Shown here in pieces: positions 1 through 12,111 of a stretch of 64,000 nt of DNA. Position numbers and translations under genes: made by a program. The notes beneath the pieces were generated by a model. The model had not been told where the DNA came from. It was given only the letters and a program-made list of their open reading frames with translations, and searched no databases. Source of the DNA: Physcomitrium patens (taxonomy: Eukaryota > Streptophyta > Bryopsida > Funariales > Funariaceae); NCBI RefSeq assembly GCF_000002425.4, contig NC_037266.1, forward strand, positions 7,195,180 to 7,259,179. The letters run 5' to 3'. Position 1 is the first letter of the stretch. Each line of letters begins with the position of its first letter.

Positions 1-984
1 CTGATATTGATAGTGACATCTTGAGTGTACATAATTACATCGAGGGTTCTTCCCACATGAAAACTACAATGAGGTGGTGGGAATAGAAGTTTTCTAGTAG
101 ACGCCCATGTTGTGCGATGCTAAGCTTCATTTTGTAATATGATTATACTGTGCTGCGCAGTGTAGTGGATATTTCGTGTCGCTAATAAATCTTTCATGTA
201 CGTGAGGAAGAAGGTTGTTTTTTCAGTATTGTGTACAAGCCTGTGGGGTAGTAATTAGGTGTAGGAGAGTATTAATTAAAGAATGAGCAGTTGTGAACTA
301 TAGTGTAGGTTACTTGCCCGATATCGGCTACTATGTGGTGGAAATGCTTGAGATTTTCATGTCATGCAGGAGAAGCTTTGCCCGATATGGAATGGACTAA
401 AAACATTTATCACACTGCACCTTGTTAGCTAAATGACAGTTTAAGATCTCCAAACCGTAATCATAAGTGCTGGTTACACATCGACTATTAACTTACAAGC
501 ACAAAATCAAAGTGGATACTCCCAATTACGATTACATGACTCATTACTACACTTTCAGTTCTGCAATGCTTCAGCTTAGTTGGTCCTCTATAAAAAGAAC
601 TACATACTATACTTAACGCTACCCCCAATACACAATGCTCGATAAACCCTGTTGCAACTTAGAAAGGGATACAACAGAATCCAGTGGAAAGTAATAATGT
701 ACAAGAACAAAGCTTGTTCTACAATAACTGCACTCCAAGTGTCCGGCGCCAGGCTTCCCATCCTCAGACTTAGCAGAATTCAAGGCTTAGGTGTAAGCCT
801 AACGAGCATTGACTGGTCCGCAGGCTAGCACTTAAGAAATCATAAACCCCTACAAGGTTTTGTATAAACTAATTCAATGCTCATTCCAGAGCGCACCCCT
901 AAAAAGCTTTCAGAATTTCTCAAGGTGGAATAAAATGCGTCGCTTACTTGATTTTCACAGAGGGAGCATATCCAAGGCAGTCTA
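1..984. other. Spacer and 3' flank of the DnaJ-type gene
   Basis: I see no convincing coding frame here. The part next to 985 should contain the 3' untranslated region of the minus-strand zinc-finger gene. Short open frames on both strands overlap that gene and look like shadows. The composition is moderately AT-rich with no obvious repeat. Confidence 0.4.
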
Positions 985-1284
985 TCAGCTGTTTCTCGGC
1001 GGATTGGAAGCACGGATTTGCACCGGAATCGGCCGTCCTGTCCCACTGCCGCCACATGAGTTGCACCGCATCATACCAGATCCTTCACATGTGTTACACC
1101 CCACGTCGTCGTCGGACCATCTCGTGCACATGCAGGGCACTCGTCGAGACCCGTTACACGTCGGACATTGGCTGAATCCGCTCATGGGCTTCTCTTGCTC
1201 TGCATCTATAATAGATTTTATTATCCACGCGCCCGCCAGACAGCTGATGCCTTGCGCAACCTGGGTAATAACTCCTGGTGACAT
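985..1284 (-). CDS. Small DnaJ-type cysteine-rich zinc-finger protein with a membrane segment
   Basis: The 99-residue frame has a hydrophobic stretch at residues 5-27, then a compact cysteine-rich module at residues 40-82. That module contains CPTCNGS, an intervening CMC, CNTCEGSG and CNSCGGSG, and is followed by GTGRPIPVQ. Repeated CxxCxGxG is the zinc-binding signature of the DnaJ central domain. No J-domain is present, as in the small plant BSD2/LQY1-type proteins, several of which are plastid chaperone or thiol factors. Location and role here are inference. The start at 1284 gives a complete domain, but the preceding minus-strand bases (ctctgcgcag) resemble a splice acceptor. An upstream 5' exon, possibly a leader exon, cannot be excluded. 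An in-frame stop lies a short way further upstream. I recognise the domain but not the exact orthologue. Confidence 0.6.
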   Translation of the reverse strand: MSPGVITQVAQGISCLAGAWIIKSIIDAEQEKPMSGFSQCPTCNGSRRVPCMCTRWSDDDVGCNTCEGSGMMRCNSCGGSGTGRPIPVQIRASNPPRNS

Positions 1285-4282
1285 TTTACAATCTGCGCAG
1301 AGGTTGGATCCATCAAGACGGTGTCGAAATCAATTTCGCAGGGCAAGCTCTAAACAAGGATATCTGAAGTCGACTATTCGAGAAATTTCTTTGCCACTCT
1401 TTGCGACCAAAAACAGGAGATGCTATCGTCCCTCAAAAAATTCTTACGAAGTTCAACTCAACCGAGTAGACGACGAGTACGCAGAATGAGAATCGACTTG
1501 TACATCGTCTGCTTCGTTCGATTGGGATCGACAAAAGGAGCAAGACACAACTGTAAGCAGCATCCAAAATTTCATTCTCGAGACCTCACCTCAGCTAACA
1601 AGAGTCCTCAAAAAATTTATGAGAGGCCCCTGAGTGATGACGAAGCGGGCTGGACACGCGAAAACGCCGCCACAAATAGCTCCAAGGACCAGGAGCAAGA
1701 GACTTCAAAACGCGCGAAGTAATTCCCCTAAAACTCCGTCAGCTTCTACAAAGACAACTCAAACAAACTAGACATGTACAAATTCGCAGTTCAGAAAATT
1801 TGAGACTGCCGTCTAAGTGGATTAAACAATGTGAGAATTCAACGTCGCAATGTGCTTCAAGATGTCAATTCGGTCCCTCTTTGGCAACAATTTCCAAATT
1901 TTCGACCCAAAATCCCAGCTCTAAGGTGTGTTGGCGAAAACCGTTCTCAACACCAAGTAACACCATGGCCATCCGCTTCAGCGCATCGACGGTTGCACCA
2001 CGAAATACAGACGTGTACGAATCGTTGGCGTCCGCGAGCTTCCAATCGGATGAACAAAAAGCTCATCGACCGAGACCGGCTGGACGCGGTCGATGCATAC
2101 TAACGTGGCTCCACAACAGGCCAGTAATTGCAGCTCGCAAGGTACCCTCGGTGGCTTGAACCCGGTTCATATGGTTGGGAACGTTCTGGACACTCACGAC
2201 TGGGAAGCATGGAGTTCATGAACCTCTCGTCATGTCCGCAGTTTTACCCACATATTTCGTATGCGACTTGTGCAATTTCTCCGATCACACAATCTCTATT
2301 CCAATCACGGTGCATCTCGGAGACAGAGCTGGTGTCACGTCCGGGAGAGAATGGGAGGAAAGTGAATTTCCGCACAGAAATTGATTGGCACAGCGTTTGA
2401 CCAATTGAATTGGACATTTGCAAGCTGCTGAAGTTCCCAGTTATGGGATAAGGATGAAAAATTGTGACTAGGTAGCCGCTTCAATTCACCGAACTTTGTC
2501 GAAAGTACATGCTCTTTCAGCTGGTGACCTGTCTCTGAATTCGGCAGACAGTTCTCCAACCGACAACTGAAGCGATGTGTCTGCGAAGTTGTTGGATGAA
2601 TTACAATTATTCTGACGAGTCACATGTGAATCCTTGATTTTCACGAAAACGCATAACACAATTCGGCACCAAAAAAACAGCGCCAAGTGGCGCATATTCC
2701 GAGACAAAAAAGTAAAAATAGTATTTTATTTGTAAGGGCAATATTCACAAGTACTCTGTACAAGCAGTCTATTCCGTGCTAGTGAAGCTTCCACAGTAGT
2801 TGAATAGATTTCAGCTGTGGAATTTCAACCGCACAAAACCATCCGTCACCATGCTCCAGATACTAGTGACAAGTTTGGGGTTTACTAGGTTCACGTTCAA
2901 AGATGAAGTTTGCTTGAGTGGTCATAATACCGCCTCGCCGTATTTTAGTTGTACTTGAACAGTGGATACTGATCGGATGTCGACTGTCAACAAATTTCAT
3001 GGGGTGCAGCTCAAAAGAGTGACAGGAATAAATACTAAGGTGAGAAAGGGATTCGGGTGGATGGCTTCTGAATGGTGCCGGGTACGGTGACAACGTGCAT
3101 GTCCAGTAGGCTCCTGAACCAATCTGATCGAAGCAATGCTTCGAGGTGGATTGTGGGCTTCGAGTTATTGAGGACAGAAGAAATCCACTTCCCAGACACC
3201 AGTTAAATTCACCAACCTCATCAACAACACTAAACTTCGGCCTATTAAGCCTCGACTAACACCCGATTTTCAGACGATGTGTGTTTTTCTGGAGGATATA
3301 GTCTCTTCTCTTGTAAGCACACAGATGTACAGCGACAAACAGTCTAATCATCCGCGAGTTGCATCCCCAAAACATGAACATTCCGTTCTTGGGTAATACT
3401 TCCATGAGAACAAAAGTCACCGTCACGACTTTTGCCAACAACTGCAACGCTGGGAAGTATCGATTTCTGCAACCCCAACTTGGAACTTACGGCTTCAACA
3501 GAGACTCTGGTGATTGAATTAAAACAGAACGGATACACCAGTCAACACAGACAGAATATCCTACCGCAAAGGATACTCTGCTATTAAGATGTGGGAAGCT
3601 GCAATGTTGTCATCCACAAATATCTGGAAGATCTCGATTGATCGTTGTAGACTGTGTGGCATGCCAGTGTCTTGTGTAAGCTACATTGGCCGTGGCAGAT
3701 CTGTCTCACACATTCTGAGAAAAACCTCACAGACACCGGATATTTCGAAGTCTACCTTTCAAACGAAAGTGAGGAGAAGCTCTTTTCACAAGCACTTCCG
3801 TTCCTACTTCCAAAACTTAGTTGCTCATTCACGAGAAAAATCTAAAGTATGCAACACCCAGATCAAGTGAACAAAACGCAAGCATCACCAGCGTTATAAA
3901 CACATACATTTACATGGATCCATGCCACCAAAGCTCAAAAAACAACAGAGAACAGAGCACACCCTTAGCACCCACCACGCCAACAAACACACATCTCTTG
4001 GAATGGGGGGTTCCCTCACAAGTCGTGTAGAATTAAAACACCAACTCCAGTCACAAGATGGCTGGGAGCATGAACAATTCTCCAAGATCCAACACAATGG
4101 GTTACACCATTGAACTGCCCATGCCAATAATCCTGCAACTACAGTCCTACACCAAACCTCACACATTCTGTCGCCGACATGATCATAATCCATGCGACGA
4201 CGGCGATCATCGCATTACGGACAGCACATGGACATGCGTCGCACAAACCCTCAAGGCGGGTGTGGACTTCCCAAGAGGCGCT
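1285..4282. other. Spacer between two minus-strand genes
   Basis: About 3 kb of roughly balanced composition separates the two minus-strand genes. It should hold the promoter and 5' leader (perhaps with introns) of the zinc-finger gene and the 3' untranslated region of the acyl-CoA-binding protein gene. Several open frames of 60-210 codons occur on both strands. None shows a recognisable domain, and several overlap each other in different frames. I annotate no gene here. Confidence 0.4.
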
Positions 4283-4540
4283 TCAAGCTTCCTGGAGCTG
4301 CTGCACCTTGAGGATATAGTCCCGCTTGGCGTCTTCTGGCGACTTGTCCTCCACCTTCTTCCACGCATCCCACTTGGCCTTGCCCTTGAGGTCCAGCATG
4401 CCCGGGCGGACGGTGTTGTTCTTCCCTACAGTAGCCACTTTGAACAAGCCGTAAAGAATGAGCAGGTCGTCGTTGGAGGGCATCGCTGTCAGCGCCTTGG
4501 CGTCCTTGGCAGCCTGCTCGAAGTCCTCATCCAAACCCAT
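4283..4540 (-). CDS. Cytosolic-type 10-kDa acyl-CoA-binding protein
   Basis: An 85-residue protein that is almost entirely one ACB domain, the size of the small plant class I proteins (about 90 residues). It binds long-chain acyl-CoA esters and carries them through the cytosol. Recognisable elements are DLLILYGLFKVATVG at residues 25-39, RPGMLDLKGKAKWDAW at 45-60 and the closing helix with YILKVQQL at 75-82. The ligand-contacting residues of animal ACBP are matched by Tyr30, Lys34, Lys55 and Tyr75; the second helix-2 tyrosine is Phe33. I start at the ATG at 4540 because MGLDEDF is the usual plant N-terminus; the frame stays open to 4687, but that part is cysteine-rich and looks like leader. 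The coding region has no intron. It ends at QEA without the short C-terminal tail seen in some flowering-plant members. Confidence 0.9.
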   Translation of the reverse strand: MGLDEDFEQAAKDAKALTAMPSNDDLLILYGLFKVATVGKNNTVRPGMLDLKGKAKWDAWKKVEDKSPEDAKRDYILKVQQLQEA

Positions 4541-7000
4541 CGTTGTGATCCTAACCAGACACAGAAAAACGGGGAAAAAGTCACACCAACAACCGCAACA
4601 CGGGGACCCAGATCGACGAAGCAAAACAAAATACAACGCAGTGTCCGATGAGGCGAGTGGGGCGTGAGAGAGATGCGTCTGCCGCATCGAGGCAGGCGGA
4701 GAAGTAGGGGATGCCTCCCGTGGCCCAACTCGTAGATTTCATGCCCATGAATGTAGATTTCACAGCTCGTCAGAAGATTTACTGACAACTCGAAGATTTT
4801 TCAGGCGCTTTTGATTTTTTTTGAAGGATGCGTGGATTGCCTTATTTTAGATTCCTTCATCTCCATTTTAAGATTAGCCCATACTTGAATAATGGTATTT
4901 TTTGCTAATTACTTAGTTGGGGAGCTATGATGTGACGATGGAAAGTGTTTGAGTTAGAGAAAGAAAATTAATCAAAACCTTGATGCATTTGTTTATTTGA
5001 TTTTTTGGAATTATTACATGGGGGAAAAAATGTGGAAAATGATGACAATGTGGTATGAGGGTGCATATGATATGGGGACTCTTTTTCTAGCCTATACACT
5101 ACCGGAGATTTTATACAAATTTTTGATTTTTTAAAGAACCTATTTAGTGGCGGTAACAAAATAATTTTCAATAAATTTTTGAGGTTTAAATAATGAAAAG
5201 ATTCAAAATTAGTTTTGATTGCATAGCATGTGTGTTCTCAATCCACTCAATTAACTATTAAGTTTCCAAAGTTTTATGTGAATACATAAATAAGTAATAA
5301 CTAGCAAAAACTTATGGCATAAGGCATAAGAATATGTATTCAAATATATATATATATATATATATATATACTTTAAGTGTGAAAATTTTAAATTGATACC
5401 TTTTGACATATTTGCTAATGCATTAAGTTTTCAAGTTCTTATTTATTTTTAATTATTTTTTACATGATGCAACATTTTTAAGTCATCTAAATGCAAATCC
5501 ACATTGTTTTTGTTTTTATTTTTTTAATTACTAAAGGTTGTTTTTTCTATTGTTCTGAGAAGCCCCAATTATCCTAACTTGTATGATATTTGAAAGTTTG
5601 AATCATAATTGATTTTCTCGATTATGAAAAAATAATAATAATAAATAAAAAGGAAAAGAAAGAAAAGGAAAAGTATTAGAAAGACTCTAATATATGTTTA
5701 AAAAATAACATTTAAAACATTATAAATCACAAAATGTATTTTTTTAACACCTGTATTTTTTGGTAACGTCTTCAATGCCATGATTATAATCTAATGACAA
5801 AAACTCCAAAAATGTGTATGTTGGTTTTTTTTTTTGTTTATTTCTTCAAGGATTTGGTAATAGTTCATTGAATTGTTTGATTTGGTGATTAGAACATATG
5901 ACAATTTGTTGAAAACTTCAACAAAAAATTACTTTCAGAAACACAATGTTTGATTAATAAGTGTGCATAAATATACACACACACACCCACACCCACAACT
6001 AGATAAACCATAGAAATATGTACAAATTGGTGAAATGCTTGTAAGTATTAATAATAAGAATGATATCCACACATACATGCACATACATCTGTATATAGAG
6101 AAGGGAAGAAAGATAGAAAACACAAAAATTGAAAAAGGTAATGTAGTCATTTTGTTTTATTTTTATAATCTATAAAACATATAAGAGCATTTTATCTCAT
6201 ATGAAAGTAATAGCCTATTTATTTATTCACATAAAAAATATTTTAATTATTTTAAATTGTATGATACAATGCTCAAGAAAAATGAAATATATAAATCATG
6301 TTAACATGAAAGACATTTTTTCTGAATCATAAAAAAAATAAAACAGAATAAGGAAATCAGTACTACAAGAAATAAAACAGTGTTGTGTTCAAGACTTATG
6401 TTTCACAACACAATAGCTTGTAACTTGTTATTCAATAAAATTCATCTCAGTGGCATAAGTATTTTCTAACCACGAATGTTGTCAAAACCGAACATGTTCA
6501 CGGTTGATTTTAATTTTGTTAAGGATTAAAAATAAATAAATAAATAAAATCACGAGTTATAAAAGATCTGGGCTACATTTTTATACCATGACATCTTCAG
6601 AATTGATCATTTGCTTCAGTAAGAACATCAAAACATAGCCAATTTTATTTAAGTACTTATGAAATTAAATACACTATAATAGCACAAATATTATGATGCA
6701 TTACCTTGAAAAAAAAAAACGAATACAGAAGACCTCCAAAAATAAAAACACACCCATAATATAAACTCCACATGGTAACCCCCCAAAAAACTCTGGCCAA
6801 TGGCAGACTATTTTTACCTTCAACTTCAATTTGATTCACATAAATCCTGTAGTGCCTAATATTAAAAAAATATTGAAAACAAATTGAACACATATTACAC
6901 ATTGAATATCAGCATCTACTTGCAGACGCTCATGTGTTTAATAGGGTGATACCATATACAAAGTCTCTGAAAGTAGGATTCAATCATATCTACAACAATT
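4541..7000. other. AT-rich spacer
   Basis: After the leader of the acyl-CoA-binding protein gene (to about 4.7 kb) the sequence becomes strongly AT-rich with homopolymer runs and short (AAAT) and (TA) tracts. The open frames are short and of low complexity. I see no gene or identifiable transposon here. Confidence 0.5.
5344..5370. repeat. (TA)n microsatellite
   Basis: An uninterrupted alternating TA tract of about 27 bases inside AT-rich spacer. Confidence 0.9.
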
Positions 7001-7019
7001 TAACGAGTGAATTAAACAC

Positions 7020-7168
7020 AATTGAGAAAACGATCTTCATCCCAACCGGTCTCGGGTTCAAATCCGGTAGCTGGCGTGCCATTTCAGGAGAGATCGCCCC
7101 ATCAGCCACAGAGTGGATTAGGTCACAGAGTAGAAATTCAGAACTCGTTGAATTTGTAAAACAGTATA
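7020..7168 (+). mobile_element. Possible tRNA-derived SINE remnant
   Basis: A 150-bp island of higher GC content in AT-rich spacer contains GGTTCAAATCC at 7055-7065. This is a close match to the RNA polymerase III B-box found in tRNAs and tRNA-derived SINEs. It is followed by a unique-looking body and then directly by a (CA)n(TA)n tract, the type of simple-sequence tail some SINEs carry. The T-arm does not pair well and I could not find a clear A-box, so it is not a functional tRNA gene. The SINE assignment is weak inference. Confidence 0.25.
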
Positions 7169-7169
7169 C

Positions 7170-7202
7170 CACACACGCACACACACACACACACACACAC
7201 AC

Positions 7203-7237
<35 letters not shown>

Positions 7238-7238
7238 C
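7170..7238. repeat. Compound (CA)n-(TA)n microsatellite
   Basis: About 32 bases of CA repeat (one CG interruption near the start) run straight into about 36 bases of TA repeat with one T-rich interruption. Confidence 0.9.
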
Positions 7239-8256
7239 TAGTGTAGTGGTTTGAAGAAGGGTGCTAAAGTTAGTGCAGAAAGGCACGGCAAGGGGGAAAC
7301 AGACGATGACTCTCTCTCGTGTCTGCACCGAATGGAAACTGCAACTAACGAAATCGCTGACCAACGTCGCCATTCAGAATTTTGCAATATATTCTTTATG
7401 CCCCCCCCCCCCCCGCGTGCTCGCATCTTCACCAATGTGGTGGTGGAAGGAGTGACTTAAGCCACAAGCAGCCTGCATTGAATCTCGACGCACATCTTAA
7501 GCCAGCCCCACAGCCTCTCACTTTATCATGCCACTTTGTGAGTGTGTGTGTGTGAGAGTGTGTGTGTATATACACACATTCATTTATGAATATAAAGTAG
7601 TAGAAAGGTGGAGGAGGGAGGGAAGGAGGGAGACAAAAGAGCTCGGGGTGGTAGCCATCAGTAACGAGGAGGCTGATTACCAGTTGGGTTCAGTGCATTC
7701 ATGGCTCAGCCTCGTCGTCACCAACAGCGCCATCACGGGGAGCGACAGAGAGAGTGAGAGCGACGAGGGACCAAGGACCAGGGACGAGGAGAGAAGAAGC
7801 TGCGGTGAAGTCCGTTACTGTGGGTGCGGTCGTCGCTGGAACTGAAGAAGCTTGTTGCCCCCCCCCCTCCCTCCCCCCCCCAGTCTGCGTATGCCATGCT
7901 TCCTGGGTTAGAGTTGGGCAGTAGCACTTGTTGAGAAGGCGGGGTGGGTGATGATGATGATGTTATTGTTGTGGTGATGGTGGTGGTGGTGGTATGAGGG
8001 AGAGAGAGTTTGTTCGGGGACAAGGTAAGGGTAAGAAGGTTTTTGAGGGTGTTTGTGGTTTGTGAGGGAGAGGGCAAGTGGAGGTTCGGGGAGGTGTTGG
8101 GTTGTGGACTAAGATTGAAATGGTCGTATTGGGAGAGTTGTGAAGGTGGGAGTTGATGCTCTTTTAGCGTGTGAAGATTTGCAAGGTTTTAGAAGTGTGC
8201 TGGTTTGGAGAGGGGAAGGAAGTGGTGGGGTTGAGGTGAGGAGAGCGATTGGCAGT
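7239..8256 (+). promoter_or_regulatory. Upstream region and purine-rich leader of the unknown gene
   Basis: GC content rises sharply at the start of this stretch. It carries a 14-base C run at 7401-7414, a second C-rich tract at about 7857-7880, GT and GA-rich stretches (7540-7630) and a GAT/GGT trinucleotide tract near 7950-7995. Purine-rich leaders of this type are usual upstream of plant start codons. I take it to be promoter plus 5' untranslated region of the gene starting at 8257; no TATA box is obvious. Confidence 0.35.
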
Positions 8257-10000
8257 ATGGGTTTGGAATTCAAGCCCTATTGGACGTGGGAGGACGAGGA
8301 GCACGATCACCATGTGAGCAAGTGCGGCGATGAGAAGCAGACGACCTCGGCGACCACGACAACATCTACGCCAGCGGACAGCGCGCAGAGCAACGTTTTC
8401 AATAGTTTGAGTGGCCAAGTTGTGGCGAGTCATGGGAGTAGCGAGGTGGAGGCTGGCCGTGGTGGGGATGTGGGGTTGGTGTTCGTGCATGCGGAGGGGT
8501 CCGGAGCGGGTACTGTAAACAGGGATTTGGCTGCGTCATTGGCGGCCATGAACGCAGAGCATCGCGAGTATGCAGTGCTGGTGGCGTCTGAAGAAGACAA
8601 TGTGAACGAATACAAGAGTTTTTTTGCGATTGTGCTGGATTGCCCTCAGTTCCTGGGCCAGGGAGAGACAAATGATAGTGCACTCAGGCAGGCCAGCAGA
8701 TTCTTGCATTACGCCTTCGGGTCTGCGATACTGGAAAACGAAATGATCCCGGCTCCCTCGAGTGGTGTCGAATTGGAGGTGATTTCTTACGCTTCGTCCC
8801 CTCCTCCTTTGCAGACATTTTTTGAAAATTATGCTTCGTGATAATCCGTCTTGGGATTTTCCCCGTCGTCGCTGCGCTGGCTAACAAAATAACTAGAATT
8901 AGATTATCATCAATATCATCATGCTGAAGTAGGTTCACTGAAGTCTTTGAATATTTCCTCACTTTCTCTCCCACAGTATTGAACTGGAAAATTTTGAAGG
9001 TGGTCATGAAAATGATTGGAGCCTTTGAATACTGACCAAACCTATTGTAATCCGCGACTAGTGCGAAAAGGAGTGATAACATCCTCATTGATGAAAAACA
9101 TTTATACGTTGCACTCAAAAGATTTCTTGAGTTAGGGCGTTTTACTTGATTCATCCATGAATCCAAACTCCTGGCCGATAAATCTCCTTAATCGTTAGAT
9201 AGCAGATCGTCCGTCAACACAAGTGGTTATCTGTACATGCTCTTCCAAGTCCCTGTGATTTTTTTATGATTTGAGGAAGGGATTTAAGATAAGGAGAAGG
9301 AATGTTTTCTGTTCTTGACTCGTGGTCACAGTTAATCGGAATACCTTCTGAAATTTTCTAGCTGCTGAAACTGACCAGACTGTTTCAAGCCTATGACGTT
9401 ATCTGGAATTTCGGTTTTCTTTCAACGGCAGAATTGATCAATAACGATCATAATATTTAATGATCAATTCGTATGGCTGTTTCCTACTTGTACAACAGCC
9501 TTTTTCAAAGAAGAAATTTGCATCGATACTCCCCTATGAATTGCATATTTCCTTCGAGCTCATCACCTATCTCTTGAATCGAACGCTGATGTTTTACTAC
9601 ATTATCTCCTGGTATTTACAAGTGAGGTCGTGGTGACGACAGGCTAAGAAGATAGCCATGGAACGAGACTGGCTAATGGTCAAACTAGAGAACTTTTCCA
9701 TGGAGCTTGTGTCTCTCCAATTCCAGCCTGGCATAGACTACATGGCACGTCCACCTGAAAGTGGTATGTGTACGCTTTTAAAACACAAACTCTGTAACTT
9801 ATGGAATCATCTTCAGTATAGCATCAATTGATTACTGTAGTGATGTTTACCTTTGAATGTTCGACTCTAAGCTTTTGTCAATAATCGATACCACCTTTCA
9901 TCCCTTCTTTATTCAATATGATATTGCAGATGGTGAATATGAGAGCGATCACGAGGATGAAGAGCTGTTTGAGCTGGAGAGTAGAATGAGCACGCCTTAG
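8257..10000 (+). CDS. Unrecognised protein, probably three exons
   Basis: Suggested model: join(8257..8778, 9643..9763, 9930..10000), 237 residues. Exon 1 has coding-like GC-rich codon use and begins MGLEFKPYWTWEDEE; an in-frame ATG also exists at 8140. The intron 9764-9929 is well supported, with GTATGT donor, TTGCAG acceptor and matching phase, and it joins onto a strongly acidic C-terminus ending ELFELESRMSTP. The first intron is weaker: donor GAG/GTGATT at 8779, acceptor CAG/GCTAAG at 9642, both phase 0. Read without splicing, exon 1 runs to a stop at 8841. The 9658 ATG could instead open a separate 58-residue gene. Exon 1 has an alanine/valine-rich central part and no recognisable domain. 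I recognise no family and assign no function. Confidence 0.4.
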
Positions 10001-11909
10001 GGGACGCTGTTGCGAAGGGGTCGTTAACTGAGGAAGGGGCTAGGGAACCATGGAGGAGCAGGCGAGAGTGTATCGATGTTTTGATTGAAACTATGAGGAT
10101 CCATGTAGATAGAGAACAAGGTCTATTCTTGTGTCCACTTATTGTGGCTTGAGTATGCAAGATAGCCTGACTTGATAGTGACTGTACAGCAATCTTGATA
10201 CACATTTCATGCTTTCATCTTCTTTTTTTACCTTTTTTTTTTTCGTTTTCTCCCCTTTCTTATGTTCGCCATCCTTGGGACTTGATTGCTGGAAGGAATA
10301 TTCTCCGCTGCGCAGCCTTCAACTGTTGTGCTAAGATAAGCTTGTTGTGGGAAACCCTGGTTACGATTGTTCTTGGAAGCCTACCACTGCACATCGATGC
10401 GTTTCGGAGGCATTCATCAGGTGTTGTAAACGTAATGGTCATTGCTGATGCCAGACTTATTGTTAGTATGTTGGGATAAGTTTTTCGTGTTCTTGAATAT
10501 ATATGCCTTGCGTATAATAGTATATGTCATTTAATTTCAGTTCACATTCCAGTTGTAAAATCACTTGTTGAATTGATTAGATCACAGACGGTCGAAATCA
10601 TTTTATTTTAGAATGCAGTGATCGTCTCTGTAAGTAAGCTTGATGACGCTTTGAACTATGCACACATCGCACCTTGCACTTATTTCAGATGAAGTCTCTG
10701 CAATGAATTGAGTTGTTTCGTAAAACTAGCTAGTATTCTTTCTTTCATTCTTTGCAATGGTTTGTATGAATGTGAATATCATACCAGCAAGATGTGTATT
10801 ATTTCATCTGTGCGGAGGTCAATAGTGCTACATTTGAAACTGCGGATGTTGTGTTATCAAAATCATCCTTTTTAAGCCACTTTTTCATTAAGACCTTGGT
10901 TTGGCTTTATACTATGATTTTGTCATTCTGTTTCTACACGTTCAAGAACTGCCACAAACCAAGAGATAGATGAGCAAAGCAGTATAAGTGTTATTACCCA
11001 AATTACTTTTCTGCAGTGTAGTTCTCGCTCTGACAAGGATATAAATTCTTTTGTGAAGTAAAAGGTAACTGGGAGCGTGCCCTCAATCGGTATCTTGCTT
11101 GCAATTCCAAAGCCATTGATATCAACACTGTGACGTGGAAGTGTGAATAGCTTTCTTAGTTCTCCTCAATATGGTTACCATGGTGATGATATTGATGGAT
11201 GTGCTGTAAAGATGACATCTAGATTTGGTGTTTTAAGAAAATGCTAAAATAGTGTTGTGTACGATTTGACATAACTGTGCATGACATGTATAGCAGTCAA
11301 AAGCAAGAATGGCTTGATTTAAGTTTTCCTGTTTTTAGTTTGATAAAGAAAAGATATCTTAAGGTGTTGTGGTTGAGACATGGCTTCTCTTTGATAAAGC
11401 AAAACACAAGTTGCTGCAAGGCATGACAAGGGAACTTTATTATTTTTTAGAATTTGTAGTAGACAAAGACTTACATGATATATTGTGACACAATAGAATA
11501 GGTCTCAATATATGTAAATTTTAGATTTACAGTTCTTTTATAGGTATTTTATAAAACTAGTAGTTTAAATGACATTATTATTTAAAATTGTTTTATTTAT
11601 TTTTTTATTTTTATTTTTATTTTAGAACATCAAAAAGTCATCATCTCATTGCTAGATTTTTTTGTGAAGAGATGGATATTTTGCAATTGGAATTTGAAAT
11701 ACCAACTTATTGGTATCAACTCATTATTCTTAGATAATTTAAGACCATTGCAAACCTATTTAAAGGTATTTTGGTCTATTTTTTCTACATTCATAAAATA
11801 TAGTGCAAATTTGAAATAATTTTTATATTCATTGAATTTTATTATACTTCTAATAATTTATATAATAAGAAATTTGTGTTAGAAATGTGTTAATAATTTG
11901 CAAGAGGTT

Positions 11910-12073
11910 GATTTATTACTAACATTTATCTATCATAAAGTTGGTTGTATGTTTTCAAATTTGAATTCACTAGGAACATGATATATATTTATCTAATTAA
12001 TAAACTTAATATACTTTCATAGTAATGAAGATTTTTTTAAAAAAAGATAAAATTAGAATTTATCAATGTTATT

Positions 12074-12111
<38 letters not shown>

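Noticed and set aside
860..1489. Plus-strand 209-codon frame
   Set aside because: It runs antisense over the zinc-finger coding region and shows no domain.
4541..4687. N-terminal extension of the acyl-CoA-binding protein to an upstream ATG
   Set aside because: The extension is cysteine- and tryptophan-rich and unlike any family member. MGLDEDF at 4540 is the usual start.
7055..7065. Possible tRNA gene
   Set aside because: The B-box-like motif is present, but the T-arm does not pair and no acceptor or anticodon arm can be folded around it.
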